Notes: generated from the letters alone by a model not told the origin. DNA of 64,000 bases from GCA-2705995 sp048267965 (GCA_048267965.1 JBLWWK010000006.1:62001-126000); one strand, 5' to 3'. Shown: positions 7,988 to 17,822, counted from the stretch's first letter. A program made the numbers and translations.

Positions 7988-8380
7988 ATGGGTAGTTTTT
8001 TTATTCCAATTATAGCCTTATTAGGAACCATGATTTTTTCGAGAACCATTACCGAAAGAGCCATGAAATACCTTTCTCAAGAACAAAAAGCAGAGCTTGT
8101 CGATATTTTTAAATCGCAACGCTCTACGGGTTTACTCGCCATTTTAGTGATTATTGGTTTATACTTTGGTATTGTTAGCCTAGAGCTGCTCTCGCCTATT
8201 GCTTACACAACCATTTATGTTGTAGTGGTGATTGCATTTATCGGTTTTCAAGGCTTTCAGGCTAGAAAAAAATTAGCGGCTCACAATTTCCCCATCGAGT
8301 ACCAAAAAGCGCATACTCAAAGCACTATTTTTCGAGCATTAGGAGTTGTTTTATTTATTATTCTGCTCGTTACAAGCTAA
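7988..8380 (+). CDS. Four-helix membrane protein of unknown function
   Basis: A 130-residue protein with hydrophobic segments at about residues 3-20, 47-64, 70-88 and 112-128, and basic loops (FQGFQARKKLAAH). I do not recognise a family. The ATG at 7988 follows a promoter-like CACATTTG by ~25 nt. The gene is convergent with the DUF4442 gene, with no spacer: one stop codon is followed at once by the other. Confidence 0.65.
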   Translation: MGSFFIPIIALLGTMIFSRTITERAMKYLSQEQKAELVDIFKSQRSTGLLAILVIIGLYFGIVSLELLSPIAYTTIYVVVVIAFIGFQGFQARKKLAAHNFPIEYQKAHTQSTIFRALGVVLFIILLVTS

Positions 8381-8887
8381 TTATCGTTTTGTTTTGGTTT
8401 TAGACCAAGGTTTAATTTGCCAAAATGTAGTGATGGTGCAAAGGTGATTTTCATCAGAATCGTACACAGGAATTTTACAGGTAAAATCTACCGAATCGTG
8501 TGTTTTTAATGGAAGTAATACCTTTTGATTAATCTCTTCTTTAGAGACGTTAAAACGAGCGCTAGCCGCCATTTTACCTTGATAAAAATAGTCGGCTTTT
8601 AGGGTTTTCATAATTAACCGATATTCTTTCGGGTCGAGATGAAAGAGCAGCAATAAACCCGAAGCATATTCCCCTGCCGTAGCCAAACCGCAAGCATGTA
8701 AGCCTTTTAAATGATTTCGATTATTGCGTTTGTAAGGTATTTTTATCTCACAAGTTTCAGATGTTAACCGATTTACCCAAAAACCATGCGGACGATTAAA
8801 GGGCACCACCCTCCACAAGATTTGATTCATTATCCATTTATAAAATCCCGATTTTTCCGCTTTAGCAGCTATTTTCTGAATATCCAT
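8381..8887 (-). CDS. DUF4442 hotdog-fold protein (putative thioesterase)
   Basis: 168 residues matching the DUF4442 family of hotdog-fold proteins, related to acyl-CoA thioesterases. Visible signature: V-P-F-N-R-P-H-G-F-W-V-N near residue 28, then L-H-A-C-G-L-A-T-A-G-E-Y-A-S-G, the central helix of a hotdog fold. Substrate unknown. It lies 18 nt downstream of the pyrophosphohydrolase gene on the same strand, probably cotranscribed. Confidence 0.75.
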   Translation of the reverse strand: MDIQKIAAKAEKSGFYKWIMNQILWRVVPFNRPHGFWVNRLTSETCEIKIPYKRNNRNHLKGLHACGLATAGEYASGLLLLFHLDPKEYRLIMKTLKADYFYQGKMAASARFNVSKEEINQKVLLPLKTHDSVDFTCKIPVYDSDENHLCTITTFWQIKPWSKTKTKR

Positions 8888-8905
8888 CGTTTTCTTTAAA
8901 ATCCA

Positions 8906-9316
8906 TTATTTCTTCAAAATGGAAGCAATATCTGGTTTAAAATACAAATTGCTTTTCAATACTTTTCCATCTTCACGATAAATCGGATTTCCATCTTCAT
9001 CGAGTTTACTCATGTTGCTTTTTTGAATCTCTTCAAAAACTTCCACAATTTTATGCTGCATGCCGTGCGTTAATATGGTTCCGCACAAAATATAGAGCAT
9101 ATCTCCCAGTGCATCAGCTACTTCAACTAGATCTCCGTTTTGCGCAGCTTCTAAATACTCTTCGTTTTCTTCGCGCATCAATTTGTAGCGCAGCATTATG
9201 GTATCAAGGTCATTTTTAACGGTAGGAACCGATTCGTTTCTAATTTTAAACGCATCATGAAACGTTCTTACATGATCAATTATATCGGCAAAGCTCTTTT
9301 CCATCTTATCGGCCAT
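8906..9316 (-). CDS. MazG-like / PRA-PH nucleoside triphosphate pyrophosphohydrolase
   Basis: A 136-residue all-alpha NTP pyrophosphohydrolase-like protein. The metal-binding E-x-x-E and E-x-x-D pairs are visible in REENEEYLEAA and VEVADALGDMLYI. Relatives hydrolyse nucleotides (house cleaning) or phosphoribosyl-ATP; a stand-alone protein like this is most likely a house-cleaning enzyme. A perfect CGGTAGGAACCG copy at 9220-9231 encodes part of the Val-Pro-Thr segment at residue ~30. Confidence 0.8.
   Translation of the reverse strand: MADKMEKSFADIIDHVRTFHDAFKIRNESVPTVKNDLDTIMLRYKLMREENEEYLEAAQNGDLVEVADALGDMLYILCGTILTHGMQHKIVEVFEEIQKSNMSKLDEDGNPIYREDGKVLKSNLYFKPDIASILKK
9220..9231 (+). repeat. 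Perfect CGGTAGGAACCG iterated motif (in pyrophosphohydrolase)
   Basis: Perfect 12-mer inside the minus-strand gene, where it is read through as Ser-Val-Pro-Thr. Confidence 0.85.
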
Positions 9317-9470
9317 TTTACTTAGAATTTATAGAAAAACATCGTTGAAAACTCGTTTAGCTTAACATTATTTAACAGCGGTATCCTGCGCTACCTCTAT
9401 GTTTTGTAGATTTTTGTTAAAGACGTTGATAACAAATGTTAATCGTTATTACAACAGTCTAAACTACTAT

Positions 9471-9478
9471 TATTTTTG
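9471..9478 (+). promoter_or_regulatory. -7 box of the Bat operon promoter
   Basis: TATTTTTG, a perfect TAnnTTTG, 30 nt before the moxR ATG at 9509. No clear -33 TTTG is seen at the usual spacing. This would drive the whole eight-gene operon. Confidence 0.55.
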
Positions 9479-9508
9479 ATCGCAAAGAACGAATACACGC
9501 AAAGTATT

Positions 9509-10537
9509 ATGGAGAACACAACAGGTGCATCGAGCAGTGAAATTACTCAAGTAGATATTCAAACACTGAACGCAGAAATACAGAAAGAAAGTGCATTTGT
9601 AGACCTCATTCGATTAGAAATGAAAAAAGTAATTGTTGGTCAAGAATACATGGCCGATCGATTACTCATAGCACTTTTAAGTGACGGACACATCTTACTA
9701 GAAGGAGTTCCAGGTTTGGCAAAAACCTTGGCTATTAAAACCCTGTCAGATACTATTCACGCAGATTTTAGTAGAATTCAATTTACACCAGACTTACTCC
9801 CTGCCGATTTGGTAGGAACCATGATCTACAACCAGAAAACTGCCGAGTTTCAAGTAAAACAAGGTCCTATCTTCTCTAATTTTGTTTTGGCAGATGAAAT
9901 CAACCGAGCACCGGCTAAGGTTCAGTCGGCATTGCTAGAAGCCATGCAAGAACGCCAGATTACACTGGGCGACAAAACCTTTCAGCTACCCAAACCTTTC
10001 TTGGTACTAGCAACACAAAACCCAGTAGAACAAGAAGGTACTTATCCTCTACCTGAAGCCCAAGTAGACCGTTTTATGCTAAAAGTGGTTCTTGACTATC
10101 CAAAACGCGAAGACGAACGCTTGATTATACGCCAAAACGTTAGCGAAAAACCTTTTCCAAAAGCAAACCCTATTCTTACTCCTGAACAAATCATTAACGC
10201 CAGAAAATTAGTGCGTAAAGTGTACATGGATGAGAAGATTGAGCAATACATTGTCGATTTAGTATTTGCCACAAGAGACCCAAAAGCCGCTGGCATGAGC
10301 AATTTTGCACAACTCATTAGTTTTGGTGGTTCTCCTCGTGCATCTATTGCGTTGGCCATGGCTTCTAAAGCATACGCTTTTGTTCAACGCAGGGGCTATG
10401 TAATTCCAGAAGATGTGAGAGCCGTTTGTTTCGATGTTTTGCGTCATCGAATCGGATTAACGTACGAAGCAGAGGCCGAAGAAATCACCACCGAAACCAT
10501 TATAAGCGAAATTATCAATACGGTAGATGTACCGTAA
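9509..10537 (+). CDS. moxR: MoxR-family AAA+ ATPase of the Bat operon
   Basis: A 342-residue MoxR AAA+ ATPase. Walker A is GVPGLAKT (K72), the Walker B region is FVLADEINRAP, and sensor 1 is ATQNPVEQEGTYPLPEAQ. MoxR proteins act as chaperones that work with VWA-domain proteins, and here four such partners follow. The ATG at 9509 is preferred because an in-frame TTG at 9476 lies on the -7 box. It heads a dense operon: the next start is 38 nt away, and all later genes overlap. TGGTAGGAACCA at 9810-9821 is a variant of the iterated motif. Confidence 0.95.
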   Translation: MENTTGASSSEITQVDIQTLNAEIQKESAFVDLIRLEMKKVIVGQEYMADRLLIALLSDGHILLEGVPGLAKTLAIKTLSDTIHADFSRIQFTPDLLPADLVGTMIYNQKTAEFQVKQGPIFSNFVLADEINRAPAKVQSALLEAMQERQITLGDKTFQLPKPFLVLATQNPVEQEGTYPLPEAQVDRFMLKVVLDYPKREDERLIIRQNVSEKPFPKANPILTPEQIINARKLVRKVYMDEKIEQYIVDLVFATRDPKAAGMSNFAQLISFGGSPRASIALAMASKAYAFVQRRGYVIPEDVRAVCFDVLRHRIGLTYEAEAEEITTETIISEIINTVDVP

Positions 10538-10575
10538 ACTAATAATCATAACTACTTATTATTTAACTCTTTAAC

Positions 10576-11451
10576 GTGGAAACAGCCGAGTTACTGAAAA
10601 AAGTGCGCTTGATAGAACTGAAAACAAAAGGTCTATCGAATCAAATTTTCTCAGGAGAATATCATTCTGCCTTTAAAGGGAGAGGTATGGCTTTTTCTGA
10701 AGTACGTGAATATATGCCGGGCGATGAAATAAGAACCATCGACTGGAATGTGACCGCACGGTTCGATAAGCCGTATGTCAAGATATTTGAAGAAGAACGC
10801 GAACTCACCATGATGTTATTGGTAGATATGAGCGCATCTGGCCAGTTCGGATCTCGAGTAAAAACCAAAGCCGAATTAATTACCGAATTATGTGCGGTTT
10901 TAGCTTTTTCGGCCATTCAAAACAACGATAAAGTGGGCGTTATCTTCTTTACCAGTGAGGTAGAGAAATTTATTCCTCCGAAAAAAGGTAGGAGCCATAT
11001 TTTGCGCATAATAAGAGAGTTAATAGACTTTAAACCAAAACACAAAGGCACCAATTTACAAGAAGCTTTGCGCTATTTCAACAGCGTAATTAAAAAAAGA
11101 AGCATTACCTTCTTACTTTCTGATTTTAACGATAAAAATTACGATTCGGCATTGCGAGTAGCCAACCAAAAACACGATTTAGTGGGGATTCATATTCAAG
11201 ATCGGTTAGATGTTGAATTACCCGATATCGGGTTCGTACCGTTAAAAGATTTAGAAACCAACCAAGAAATTTGGGTAGATACTTCGAGCAAAAAGGTGCG
11301 CAATGCTTACCAAATTAATCAAAAGAAAAAAGGGGAAGAATTAAAGCAAATGTTCAGAAAATCTGGAGTAGACTTCACTACCATTAACACTCATTTGCCT
11401 TACACACAACCCTTAATGAAATTGTTTAAACAAAGAGAAGCACGTAAATGA
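10576..11451 (+). CDS. DUF58-domain protein of the Bat operon
   Basis: A 291-residue DUF58 protein with the family hallmark R-E-Y-M-P-G-D-E-I-R-T-I-D-W-N-V-T-A-R near residue 45, and a degenerate VWA-like fold after it (LLVDMSASG with D-x-S-x-S). It probably bridges the MoxR ATPase and the membrane VWA proteins. It starts with GTG at 10576, and the last 4 nt overlap the next gene's ATG. Confidence 0.9.
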   Translation: METAELLKKVRLIELKTKGLSNQIFSGEYHSAFKGRGMAFSEVREYMPGDEIRTIDWNVTARFDKPYVKIFEEERELTMMLLVDMSASGQFGSRVKTKAELITELCAVLAFSAIQNNDKVGVIFFTSEVEKFIPPKKGRSHILRIIRELIDFKPKHKGTNLQEALRYFNSVIKKRSITFLLSDFNDKNYDSALRVANQKHDLVGIHIQDRLDVELPDIGFVPLKDLETNQEIWVDTSSKKVRNAYQINQKKKGEELKQMFRKSGVDFTTINTHLPYTQPLMKLFKQREARK

Positions 11452-12395
11452 TGATCAAAAAACACATAGTTGTTTGGGTGTGCTTTCTTTTAAGTTCACT
11501 CTCTGCATTTGCTCAGTTTACCGTTGAAGTAGATACACAGGCTATTTTGGTGGGAGAACCACTTGAATTGCGACTGTACCTAGAAGGTGAAAAAGGCGAT
11601 AGTGTTGTTTGGCCGCTTATTGAAGAGGGTTTGCAGCTTGAAAAAATGGAAGTGCTTTCGACTCAACCAATCGATACTACATTAAAGAACAACCATTTTT
11701 TATTAAAGCAATTGTTCACCATTACCTCTTTCGATTCTGGTGTCTGGGCCGTTCCTCCTTTTCAGGCTATTCTTAATGGAGATACCCTAGAAACCAGTCC
11801 GTTTATTGTTGAGGTTAGTTTAGTTCAAGCCGATTCTACTGAGCAATTTATGCCCATTAAAGATCCTTACGAAGTGCCAGTCACTTTTAAAGAATGGATC
11901 ACGAAAAACGGATGGATTTTAGGTACGATAGCAGGCGTTGCTCTTCTGGCTTTTATCGGTTACAGGGTGTGGAAGAATCGCGTTCCTACAGAGAAAGAAC
12001 CCGTAAAAGAAGAAGTTCAAGTTGCTCCGTATTTGTGGGCTTTAGAACAATTAGAAGCATTGAACAAAGAAGCCCTCTGGCAACAAGGAAATCACAAAGA
12101 ATTTCATGTTCGATGGTCAGAAGTTTTTCGTGAGTTTTTAGAAAGACAGTATCAAATTCCGGCTTTAGAATCTACCACCGAAGAAATTAAAATCTTATTG
12201 CGTAGAGTCGATTTAGCCGAAAACCATAAAAATCAACTAATTGAGGCGTTTAAGATCGCAGATTTAGTAAAATTTGCTCGTACAGTGCCGCTGGCAAACG
12301 AAAACGAATTTTGCTTTCAAGTAGCGAGAAACATCGCTGAAGAAGTAAAGCAGCAAGAAGAACTAAAACTTTCTAAAGCAGCTGATAATGAGTGA
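11448..12395 (+). CDS. Membrane protein of the Bat operon, unassigned
   Basis: 315 residues with a signal peptide (residues 1-22, ending SAFAQ), an extracytoplasmic beta-rich domain to ~150, one membrane helix at ~157-176 (WILGTIAGVALLAFIGY), and a helical cytoplasmic tail. This is the topology of the small BatD-like / DUF4381-like proteins found at this place in Bacteroidota Bat operons. No enzymatic motif is seen. Both ends overlap its neighbours (4 nt upstream, 8 nt with batA), so translation is coupled. Confidence 0.75.
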   Translation: MMIKKHIVVWVCFLLSSLSAFAQFTVEVDTQAILVGEPLELRLYLEGEKGDSVVWPLIEEGLQLEKMEVLSTQPIDTTLKNNHFLLKQLFTITSFDSGVWAVPPFQAILNGDTLETSPFIVEVSLVQADSTEQFMPIKDPYEVPVTFKEWITKNGWILGTIAGVALLAFIGYRVWKNRVPTEKEPVKEEVQVAPYLWALEQLEALNKEALWQQGNHKEFHVRWSEVFREFLERQYQIPALESTTEEIKILLRRVDLAENHKNQLIEAFKIADLVKFARTVPLANENEFCFQVARNIAEEVKQQEELKLSKAADNE

Positions 12396-13383
12396 TGTAG
12401 AATTCGCATATCCGTGGGTTTTCTTGGCATTGCTGATTGTGCCCTTGCTAGTTGTTCGCTACATTTTTCAAGTTAGAAGGAACCACTCTTCCCTTTTATT
12501 TGGGAGCACATCAGGTCTCGAAAACTTAGCTTCGAACCGAAAACTCTATTTGAAGCACTTCTTTTTTGCTTTAAGAATGTTGGGACTAACCGGAATTATT
12601 GTGGCAATGGCACGTCCGCAATCATCAACCAGCTCACAAAGCATTACTTCTGAAGGTATCGATATTATAGTTTCTCTTGACATCTCAAGTTCGATGTTGG
12701 CCAAAGATTTTGAGCCCAATCGTCTAGAAGCTTCCAAAGAGGTGGCTTTAGAGTTTATTGATGGCCGTCCACAAGATCGCATTGGATTAGTGGTTTATTC
12801 TGGTGAATCGTTTACGCAATGCCCATTAACAACCGACCATAGCGTGCTAAAAAACTTGTTCGAAAACGTGAGAAATGGAATGATTGAAGACGGAACAGCC
12901 ATTGGTTCTGGTTTGTCTACAGCTATTTCTCGCTTAAAAAATAGTGATGCTAAAAGTAAAGTGGTTATTCTTTTAACCGATGGTTCTAACAACAGTGGTG
13001 AAGTTCCGCCAATTACAGCGGCTCAAATTGCCAAAACTTTTGGAGTTCGTGTTTATACCATCGGTGTAGGAACCAATGGTGAAGCGCTATCACCTGTTCA
13101 AGCTTTTCAAGGCCAATACATTTACAGAACGGTTCCTGTAAAAATCGATGAAGTTACCTTGAAAGAAATTGCAGAGATTACAGACGGACAATATTTTAGA
13201 GCTACCGACAATCAGAAACTCAGAGAGATTTACAAAGAAATTGACAAGCTAGAAAAGTCGAAAGTTGAAGTCACCGAGTTTAGAAAAAAGACCGAAGAAC
13301 ACCGTCCAATTCTCTATGCATCTTTTGTTTTAATAATGCTAACCTTTTTACTGGATACCAGTTTATTAAAATCAATTATCTAA
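12388..13383 (+). CDS. batA: BatA, VWA-domain membrane protein
   Basis: 331 residues: two N-terminal membrane helices (~10-25 and 58-75), a von Willebrand factor A domain at ~90-285, and a C-terminal membrane helix. The MIDAS metal site is complete in its first motif, D98-I-S100-S-S102, and the later LTDGSNN supplies the aspartate. Bat proteins have been linked to aerotolerance and stress survival in Bacteroides and Leptospira. It overlaps batB by one nucleotide (TAATG). Confidence 0.95.
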   Translation: MSDVEFAYPWVFLALLIVPLLVVRYIFQVRRNHSSLLFGSTSGLENLASNRKLYLKHFFFALRMLGLTGIIVAMARPQSSTSSQSITSEGIDIIVSLDISSSMLAKDFEPNRLEASKEVALEFIDGRPQDRIGLVVYSGESFTQCPLTTDHSVLKNLFENVRNGMIEDGTAIGSGLSTAISRLKNSDAKSKVVILLTDGSNNSGEVPPITAAQIAKTFGVRVYTIGVGTNGEALSPVQAFQGQYIYRTVPVKIDEVTLKEIAEITDGQYFRATDNQKLREIYKEIDKLEKSKVEVTEFRKKTEEHRPILYASFVLIMLTFLLDTSLLKSII

Positions 13384-14423
13384 TGTTTAGATTTGAGAAC
13401 ATATCTTTCTTATATGCACTCTTAACATTGCCGTTGTTTTGGATAATTGTGTGGCAGGTTCAACGGTGGAAAAGTAGAAAACGAAAAGCGGCTATTGATG
13501 CCCATTTGTTTAAGTTATTAACACCGCGGTATGCATATCGTCACCTTTGGTTAAAAACACTTTTCTTTAGCTTAGGCTACAGTTTTTTGGTGATTGCTAT
13601 TGCCAATCCGCAAATTGGTTCTAAGCTCGAAGAGGTAAAACGCACCGGAATCGATTTAATGATTTGCCTCGATGTTTCTAATTCTATGTTGGCTGAAGAT
13701 TTATCTCCCAACCGACTAGAAAGAGCCAAACGCGCCATGAATCAATTGGTAGACCAGTTAAAAGGAGACCGAATTGGTATCGTTGTATTTGCCGGTCAAG
13801 CGTTTGTTCAATTACCGATTACAAGTGACTACGCTGCCGCCAAATTGTTTTTGCGCAATGTGAGCACCGAAACCATCGCCTTACAAGGTACAAATGTGAG
13901 TTCTGCACTTGAATTAGCTATCGAAAGTTTCGAAGAAGGTGAAAATTCGAACAGTAGAGCCATTGCACTCATTACCGATGGTGAAAACCATGAAGAAGAT
14001 GCACTCGAAATGGCCGAAACTGCCAATAATAAAGGCATTCGTTTGTTTACTATCGGTATGGGCAGTGAAAAAGGAGCGCCTATTCCATTGAAAAATGGTT
14101 CCCTCAAAACGGGTTATTTAAAAGATGCTAATGGCGAAACTGTGATTACTCAACTCGATGCTGAAATGCTCGAAACATTGGCAGAAGCTGGAGATGGTTT
14201 TTTTCACAGGGCTACCAATGCCGATGCTGGCCTTAATCGTATTTTAGACGAAATTTCCGCAATGGAGAAATCTGATTTCGGAAGCAAACTCTACACCGAT
14301 TATGAAGACCGCTACCCTTTCGCCCTTGCCTTGGCCGCATTATTTTTCACCATTGAACTCTTTTTAGGTAACAAAAAGCCAAAATGGTTGGCAGAATTAA
14401 ATATGTTCGGAGACGCAAAATGA
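13383..14423 (+). CDS. batB: BatB, VWA-domain membrane protein
   Basis: 346 residues with the same plan as BatA: N-terminal helices, a VWA domain with MIDAS D97-V-S99-N-S101 and ITDGENHEED, and a C-terminal helix (FALALAALFFTIELFLG). BatA and BatB are paralogues and probably form a heteromeric complex in the inner membrane. The stop codon overlaps the batC start as ATGA. Confidence 0.95.
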   Translation: MFRFENISFLYALLTLPLFWIIVWQVQRWKSRKRKAAIDAHLFKLLTPRYAYRHLWLKTLFFSLGYSFLVIAIANPQIGSKLEEVKRTGIDLMICLDVSNSMLAEDLSPNRLERAKRAMNQLVDQLKGDRIGIVVFAGQAFVQLPITSDYAAAKLFLRNVSTETIALQGTNVSSALELAIESFEEGENSNSRAIALITDGENHEEDALEMAETANNKGIRLFTIGMGSEKGAPIPLKNGSLKTGYLKDANGETVITQLDAEMLETLAEAGDGFFHRATNADAGLNRILDEISAMEKSDFGSKLYTDYEDRYPFALALAALFFTIELFLGNKKPKWLAELNMFGDAK

Positions 14424-15187
14424 AAACACCCATTTATTTACTCTTCTTCTTATTTATTTCGCTAGGAACCCAAGCTCAATCTGCTCGTGACCTTGCCAGA
14501 TTAGGCAATGAAGCGTATGCGAAAGGGGAATACGAAATAGCGGCAGAGTATTACGAAAAAGCCGATTCACTCAGTGGAAACGAAACGATTCGAGGTATAA
14601 AATTGAATAAAGGCGATGCCTATTACCAACAAGGTGATTTTGAAAAAGCGGCTAAAGAATTTCAACGCGCAGCCAATACAGCTGAATCAGACGAAGAAAA
14701 AGCCGATGCCTACCATAACCTCGGAAACACCTTTATCGAAAACGAAGATTTTAACAAAGGCATTGAAGCCTACAAAAAAGCGTTGAGATTGGATCCTACC
14801 GATGAAGAAACCCGCTATAACTTATCGAATGCGGTTCGCTTGATGCGAAAACAGCAGAGTTTAAATCAGAAAGAAGATACAGACGAAGAAGGTGATGAGC
14901 CCGGAAATAACGATGGTGATAACCCTCAACCTGACCCTGACGGAGAGAATCAACAAAATTCAAATCAAGAAAGTCCGGATGGTAACGATGGCAAAAAACC
15001 GGGCGAAAAACCTGAGAGCTCACCCCAAGGCGAACAGCCAGAAGGGAAAACTCCGAAAGGCCAACTTTCTAAGCAAGATGCAGAGAGAATGCTCAAAGCT
15101 AACGATAATAAAGAACGAAGTACTCAGCAAAACTTAAATCAAAATAGGCTGAAAGGCGAACCCAAAAAAGTGGAGAAAAATTGGTAA
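14420..15187 (+). CDS. batC: BatC, TPR protein
   Basis: 255 residues: a signal peptide (MKTPIYLLFFLFISLGTQAQ), about three TPR units from residue 25 to 145 (for example YHNLGNTFIENEDFNKGIEAYKKA split over two helices), then a highly charged, low-complexity tail rich in N, P, D, E and Q. The ATG at 14420 overlaps the batB stop and puts the signal peptide first; an upstream in-frame ATG at 14384 would spoil it. The tail is likely disordered. Confidence 0.9.
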   Translation: MKTPIYLLFFLFISLGTQAQSARDLARLGNEAYAKGEYEIAAEYYEKADSLSGNETIRGIKLNKGDAYYQQGDFEKAAKEFQRAANTAESDEEKADAYHNLGNTFIENEDFNKGIEAYKKALRLDPTDEETRYNLSNAVRLMRKQQSLNQKEDTDEEGDEPGNNDGDNPQPDPDGENQQNSNQESPDGNDGKKPGEKPESSPQGEQPEGKTPKGQLSKQDAERMLKANDNKERSTQQNLNQNRLKGEPKKVEKNW

Positions 15188-16980
15188 CAAAACAGTTATA
15201 CATACTGCTTTTATTCTGTTTAATCGGAAAATTGTCTGTTGCTCAAGACGTTGAGTTCGTGACAAAAATTTCCGATGAAACCGTATCGATAAACGAGCAA
15301 TTTAAAGTGGTTTTCGAAATAAACGCTTCAGGCTCTAACTTTCGTCCTCCGGTGCTCACCGATAATTTTCGCGTTTTAGGTGGGCCATTGTCTAGCTCTC
15401 AAATGCGCTATGTAAATGGCAAAATTTCGAGCAGTTTAAGCTATACGTATATATTAAAACCAATTAGCGAAGGTGATTTTATTATTGAACCGGCTTCTAT
15501 CGAAGTTGATGGTAAATCGTATTCTTCTAACCCAGTGCAGCTGAAAGTTACAGCAGCCAAGGTTCCTAATCAAAATAACCCATCACAAACCCCTTCTTCT
15601 CGATCGAATTCACCCAAATCGAATCAATATGAGATTTTCTTAACCGAATCGGTCAACAAAAAAACCGTATATCAAGGCGATCAGTTGGTTATTGATTACG
15701 ATTTGTATACCCGCGAGCAAGTGGAATCGTACGAAATTGATGTTTTACCCGATTTTCGCGGGTTTTATACCAGTGAATTAGATGTTGACCCGGTTGCCAA
15801 TGCTACTCGTGCAGAGGTAAATGGTAAAGTGTATTCTGTTTATCCGCTGAGAAAAACCATTCTCTTTCCACAAGTTTCGGGCGATTTAACAGTTGAACCG
15901 CTGAAAATGTCGTTCAGCATTCGAGTGCAAGAAGGCGAACCAGTACAAACCTTTTTTGGTCCTCGCTACCGAACTACTTCGAAAGAAATCAAACTCGATT
16001 CTCGAGAAATTGAAATTGAAGTAAAACCCTTACCCAATGGAGCTCCAGAATCGTTTAATGGGGCTGTTGGCAAACTACAGTTTTCAGGTTCTATCGATAA
16101 AACAGAAACGCTCATTAACGAAGCCGTCAACTTAAATTTGAAGTTAACCGGGAGAGGTAATATTCGTTTAATCGATGTTAATTTACCCGATTTCCCTGTC
16201 GATTTCGAAACGTACGATGCCGATGTAAAAACTTCGGTAAGCACGGCTGGCAATATCGTTTCAGGAACAAAAACGTGGTCAATTTTAATGATTCCACGAG
16301 CCAATGGAACGTTTGAAATCCCTCCCATTCGTTTCTCGTATTTCGATCCGCAAACGGAACAATATGTAGAAGAAACCGTGGGTCCGTTTGCTTTAGAAGT
16401 TTTCGGTGATGGAACTACCAACTCTGGTGCAACGGCTTCTACCCAGGCACAAAGCGAAATCAAAAAAGTGGGGAGCGATATTCGTTACATTTCTAACGAA
16501 GCCAACCAGTTAAAAGAACCCAATAGCAATTTCTTCAACACATCTTGGTTCTACTTTTTATTGGTCTTACCTCTTTTTCTTCTGGTAGGAGCCCTATTTA
16601 CCTTTAAAACCATTGAAAAACGATCTAAAGACTTTGTGCGTAATCGTAAAAGAACCGCCAATAAAAAAGCCAACAAGCAACTTCAACAAGCTAAAGAAGC
16701 GCTGAATAACAACGATAAAATTCAATTTTTCGATGCTGTTTACAAAGCATTGTATGGGTATTTGGGAAACAAGTTGAACATTCCGGTTGGCGAATTAAAC
16801 AAAGAGAAAATTCAGTTAGAATTAGCGGCTAAAAACGTAGATGCCAGCACTATACAGCTGCTTAACCACACCTTGTCTCAATGTGAAATGGGCAAATTTG
16901 CCCCTATCGAATTGGCGCTCAACGAACTGTACAAACAGAGTGAAGAAGTTATTTTAAAACTCGAAGATCAAATCAAATGA
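15181..16980 (+). CDS. batD: BatD, large membrane-anchored protein
   Basis: 599 residues: signal peptide (ends SVAQ), a long extracytoplasmic part of several Ig-like beta domains (~25-455), one membrane helix at ~462-480 (WFYFLLVLPLFLLVGAL), and a helical cytoplasmic tail. This is the BatD (oxygen tolerance) family. The start is TTG at 15181, overlapping the batC stop by 7 nt. The stop overlaps batE as ATGA. Confidence 0.9.
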   Translation: MVTKQLYILLLFCLIGKLSVAQDVEFVTKISDETVSINEQFKVVFEINASGSNFRPPVLTDNFRVLGGPLSSSQMRYVNGKISSSLSYTYILKPISEGDFIIEPASIEVDGKSYSSNPVQLKVTAAKVPNQNNPSQTPSSRSNSPKSNQYEIFLTESVNKKTVYQGDQLVIDYDLYTREQVESYEIDVLPDFRGFYTSELDVDPVANATRAEVNGKVYSVYPLRKTILFPQVSGDLTVEPLKMSFSIRVQEGEPVQTFFGPRYRTTSKEIKLDSREIEIEVKPLPNGAPESFNGAVGKLQFSGSIDKTETLINEAVNLNLKLTGRGNIRLIDVNLPDFPVDFETYDADVKTSVSTAGNIVSGTKTWSILMIPRANGTFEIPPIRFSYFDPQTEQYVEETVGPFALEVFGDGTTNSGATASTQAQSEIKKVGSDIRYISNEANQLKEPNSNFFNTSWFYFLLVLPLFLLVGALFTFKTIEKRSKDFVRNRKRTANKKANKQLQQAKEALNNNDKIQFFDAVYKALYGYLGNKLNIPVGELNKEKIQLELAAKNVDASTIQLLNHTLSQCEMGKFAPIELALNELYKQSEEVILKLEDQIK

Positions 16981-17744
16981 GAAAGCTAATTTTCACTTTG
17001 CTCATCGGTCTTATTAGCTCAGTAAATCTACTGGCAGCGGGTACCGACCATTACGAAACTATATTCGAAACAGCCAACCAACTCTACGATAATGGTGAAT
17101 TCGAAGAAGCCAAAAATCAGTATTTACAAATTCTAAATGCAGGCTACGTTTCGCCCGATTTAAACTACAACTTGGCCAACGCTTATTATAAATTAGGTTC
17201 GTATCCAGCGGCTATTTTGTATTACGAAAAGTGCTTAAAGTTAGATCCCGGAAATGCTGATGCCAAGTACAACCTGAATTTAACCAATAAGATGATTATT
17301 GATAAAATAGACTCCTTGCCTACCATTTTTTACAAACGCTGGTGGCAATCAATGCGCAATAGCAATTCGCTAGATGGTTGGGCTACCTTGCTTATTGTAT
17401 TTGTGTTTGCCATGGCTACTTCGTTTTTCTTATTCAATGTGAGTGGCAAGTCACAGATTAAACGATTAGCCTTTTACGGTTTATTGCTATTCACGGTAGG
17501 AGCCGTTTACACCACTATTATGTCGGTGGGTTTATACAAACATATTCATTCTCAAGAAGATGCCATCGTGTTTGAACCTACTTTAAACGTGCAAAGTGCC
17601 CCTAGTTCAGCTGCCACTACTCTTTATGTTATTCACGAAGGAACCAAAGTAACGCTGATAGAAACCAAAGATTCTTGGGCCAATATTGCACTCCCCGATG
17701 GAAATGAAGGATGGGTTCCTACAGAAACCTTAGAAACTATTTAA
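16977..17744 (+). CDS. batE: BatE, TPR and SH3-like protein
   Basis: 255 residues: signal peptide, two or three TPRs at ~28-105 (LNYNLANAYYKLGSYPAAI), two membrane helices at ~130-150 and 160-182, and a C-terminal bacterial SH3-like domain (~195-255; NVQSAPSSAATTLYVIHEG, then WANIALPDGNEGWVP). It closes the Bat operon. The variants CGGTAGGAGCCG (17493) and GGTTCCTACAG (17714) of the iterated motif lie in it. Confidence 0.9.
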   Translation: MRKLIFTLLIGLISSVNLLAAGTDHYETIFETANQLYDNGEFEEAKNQYLQILNAGYVSPDLNYNLANAYYKLGSYPAAILYYEKCLKLDPGNADAKYNLNLTNKMIIDKIDSLPTIFYKRWWQSMRNSNSLDGWATLLIVFVFAMATSFFLFNVSGKSQIKRLAFYGLLLFTVGAVYTTIMSVGLYKHIHSQEDAIVFEPTLNVQSAPSSAATTLYVIHEGTKVTLIETKDSWANIALPDGNEGWVPTETLETI

Positions 17745-17768
17745 CCTAAATATACAAACCCAGCGGTG

Positions 17769-17799
17769 TTGAAAATCACGCTTGATTTGGCTATTTTCG
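17769..17799 (+). promoter_or_regulatory. Probable ilvE promoter
   Basis: TTG at 17769-17771, a 20-nt spacer, then TATTTTCG at 17792-17799, one mismatch from TAnnTTTG. It sits 23 nt before the ilvE ATG. Confidence 0.45.
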
Positions 17800-17822
17800 C
17801 GCCACACATATAAATTAAGAGT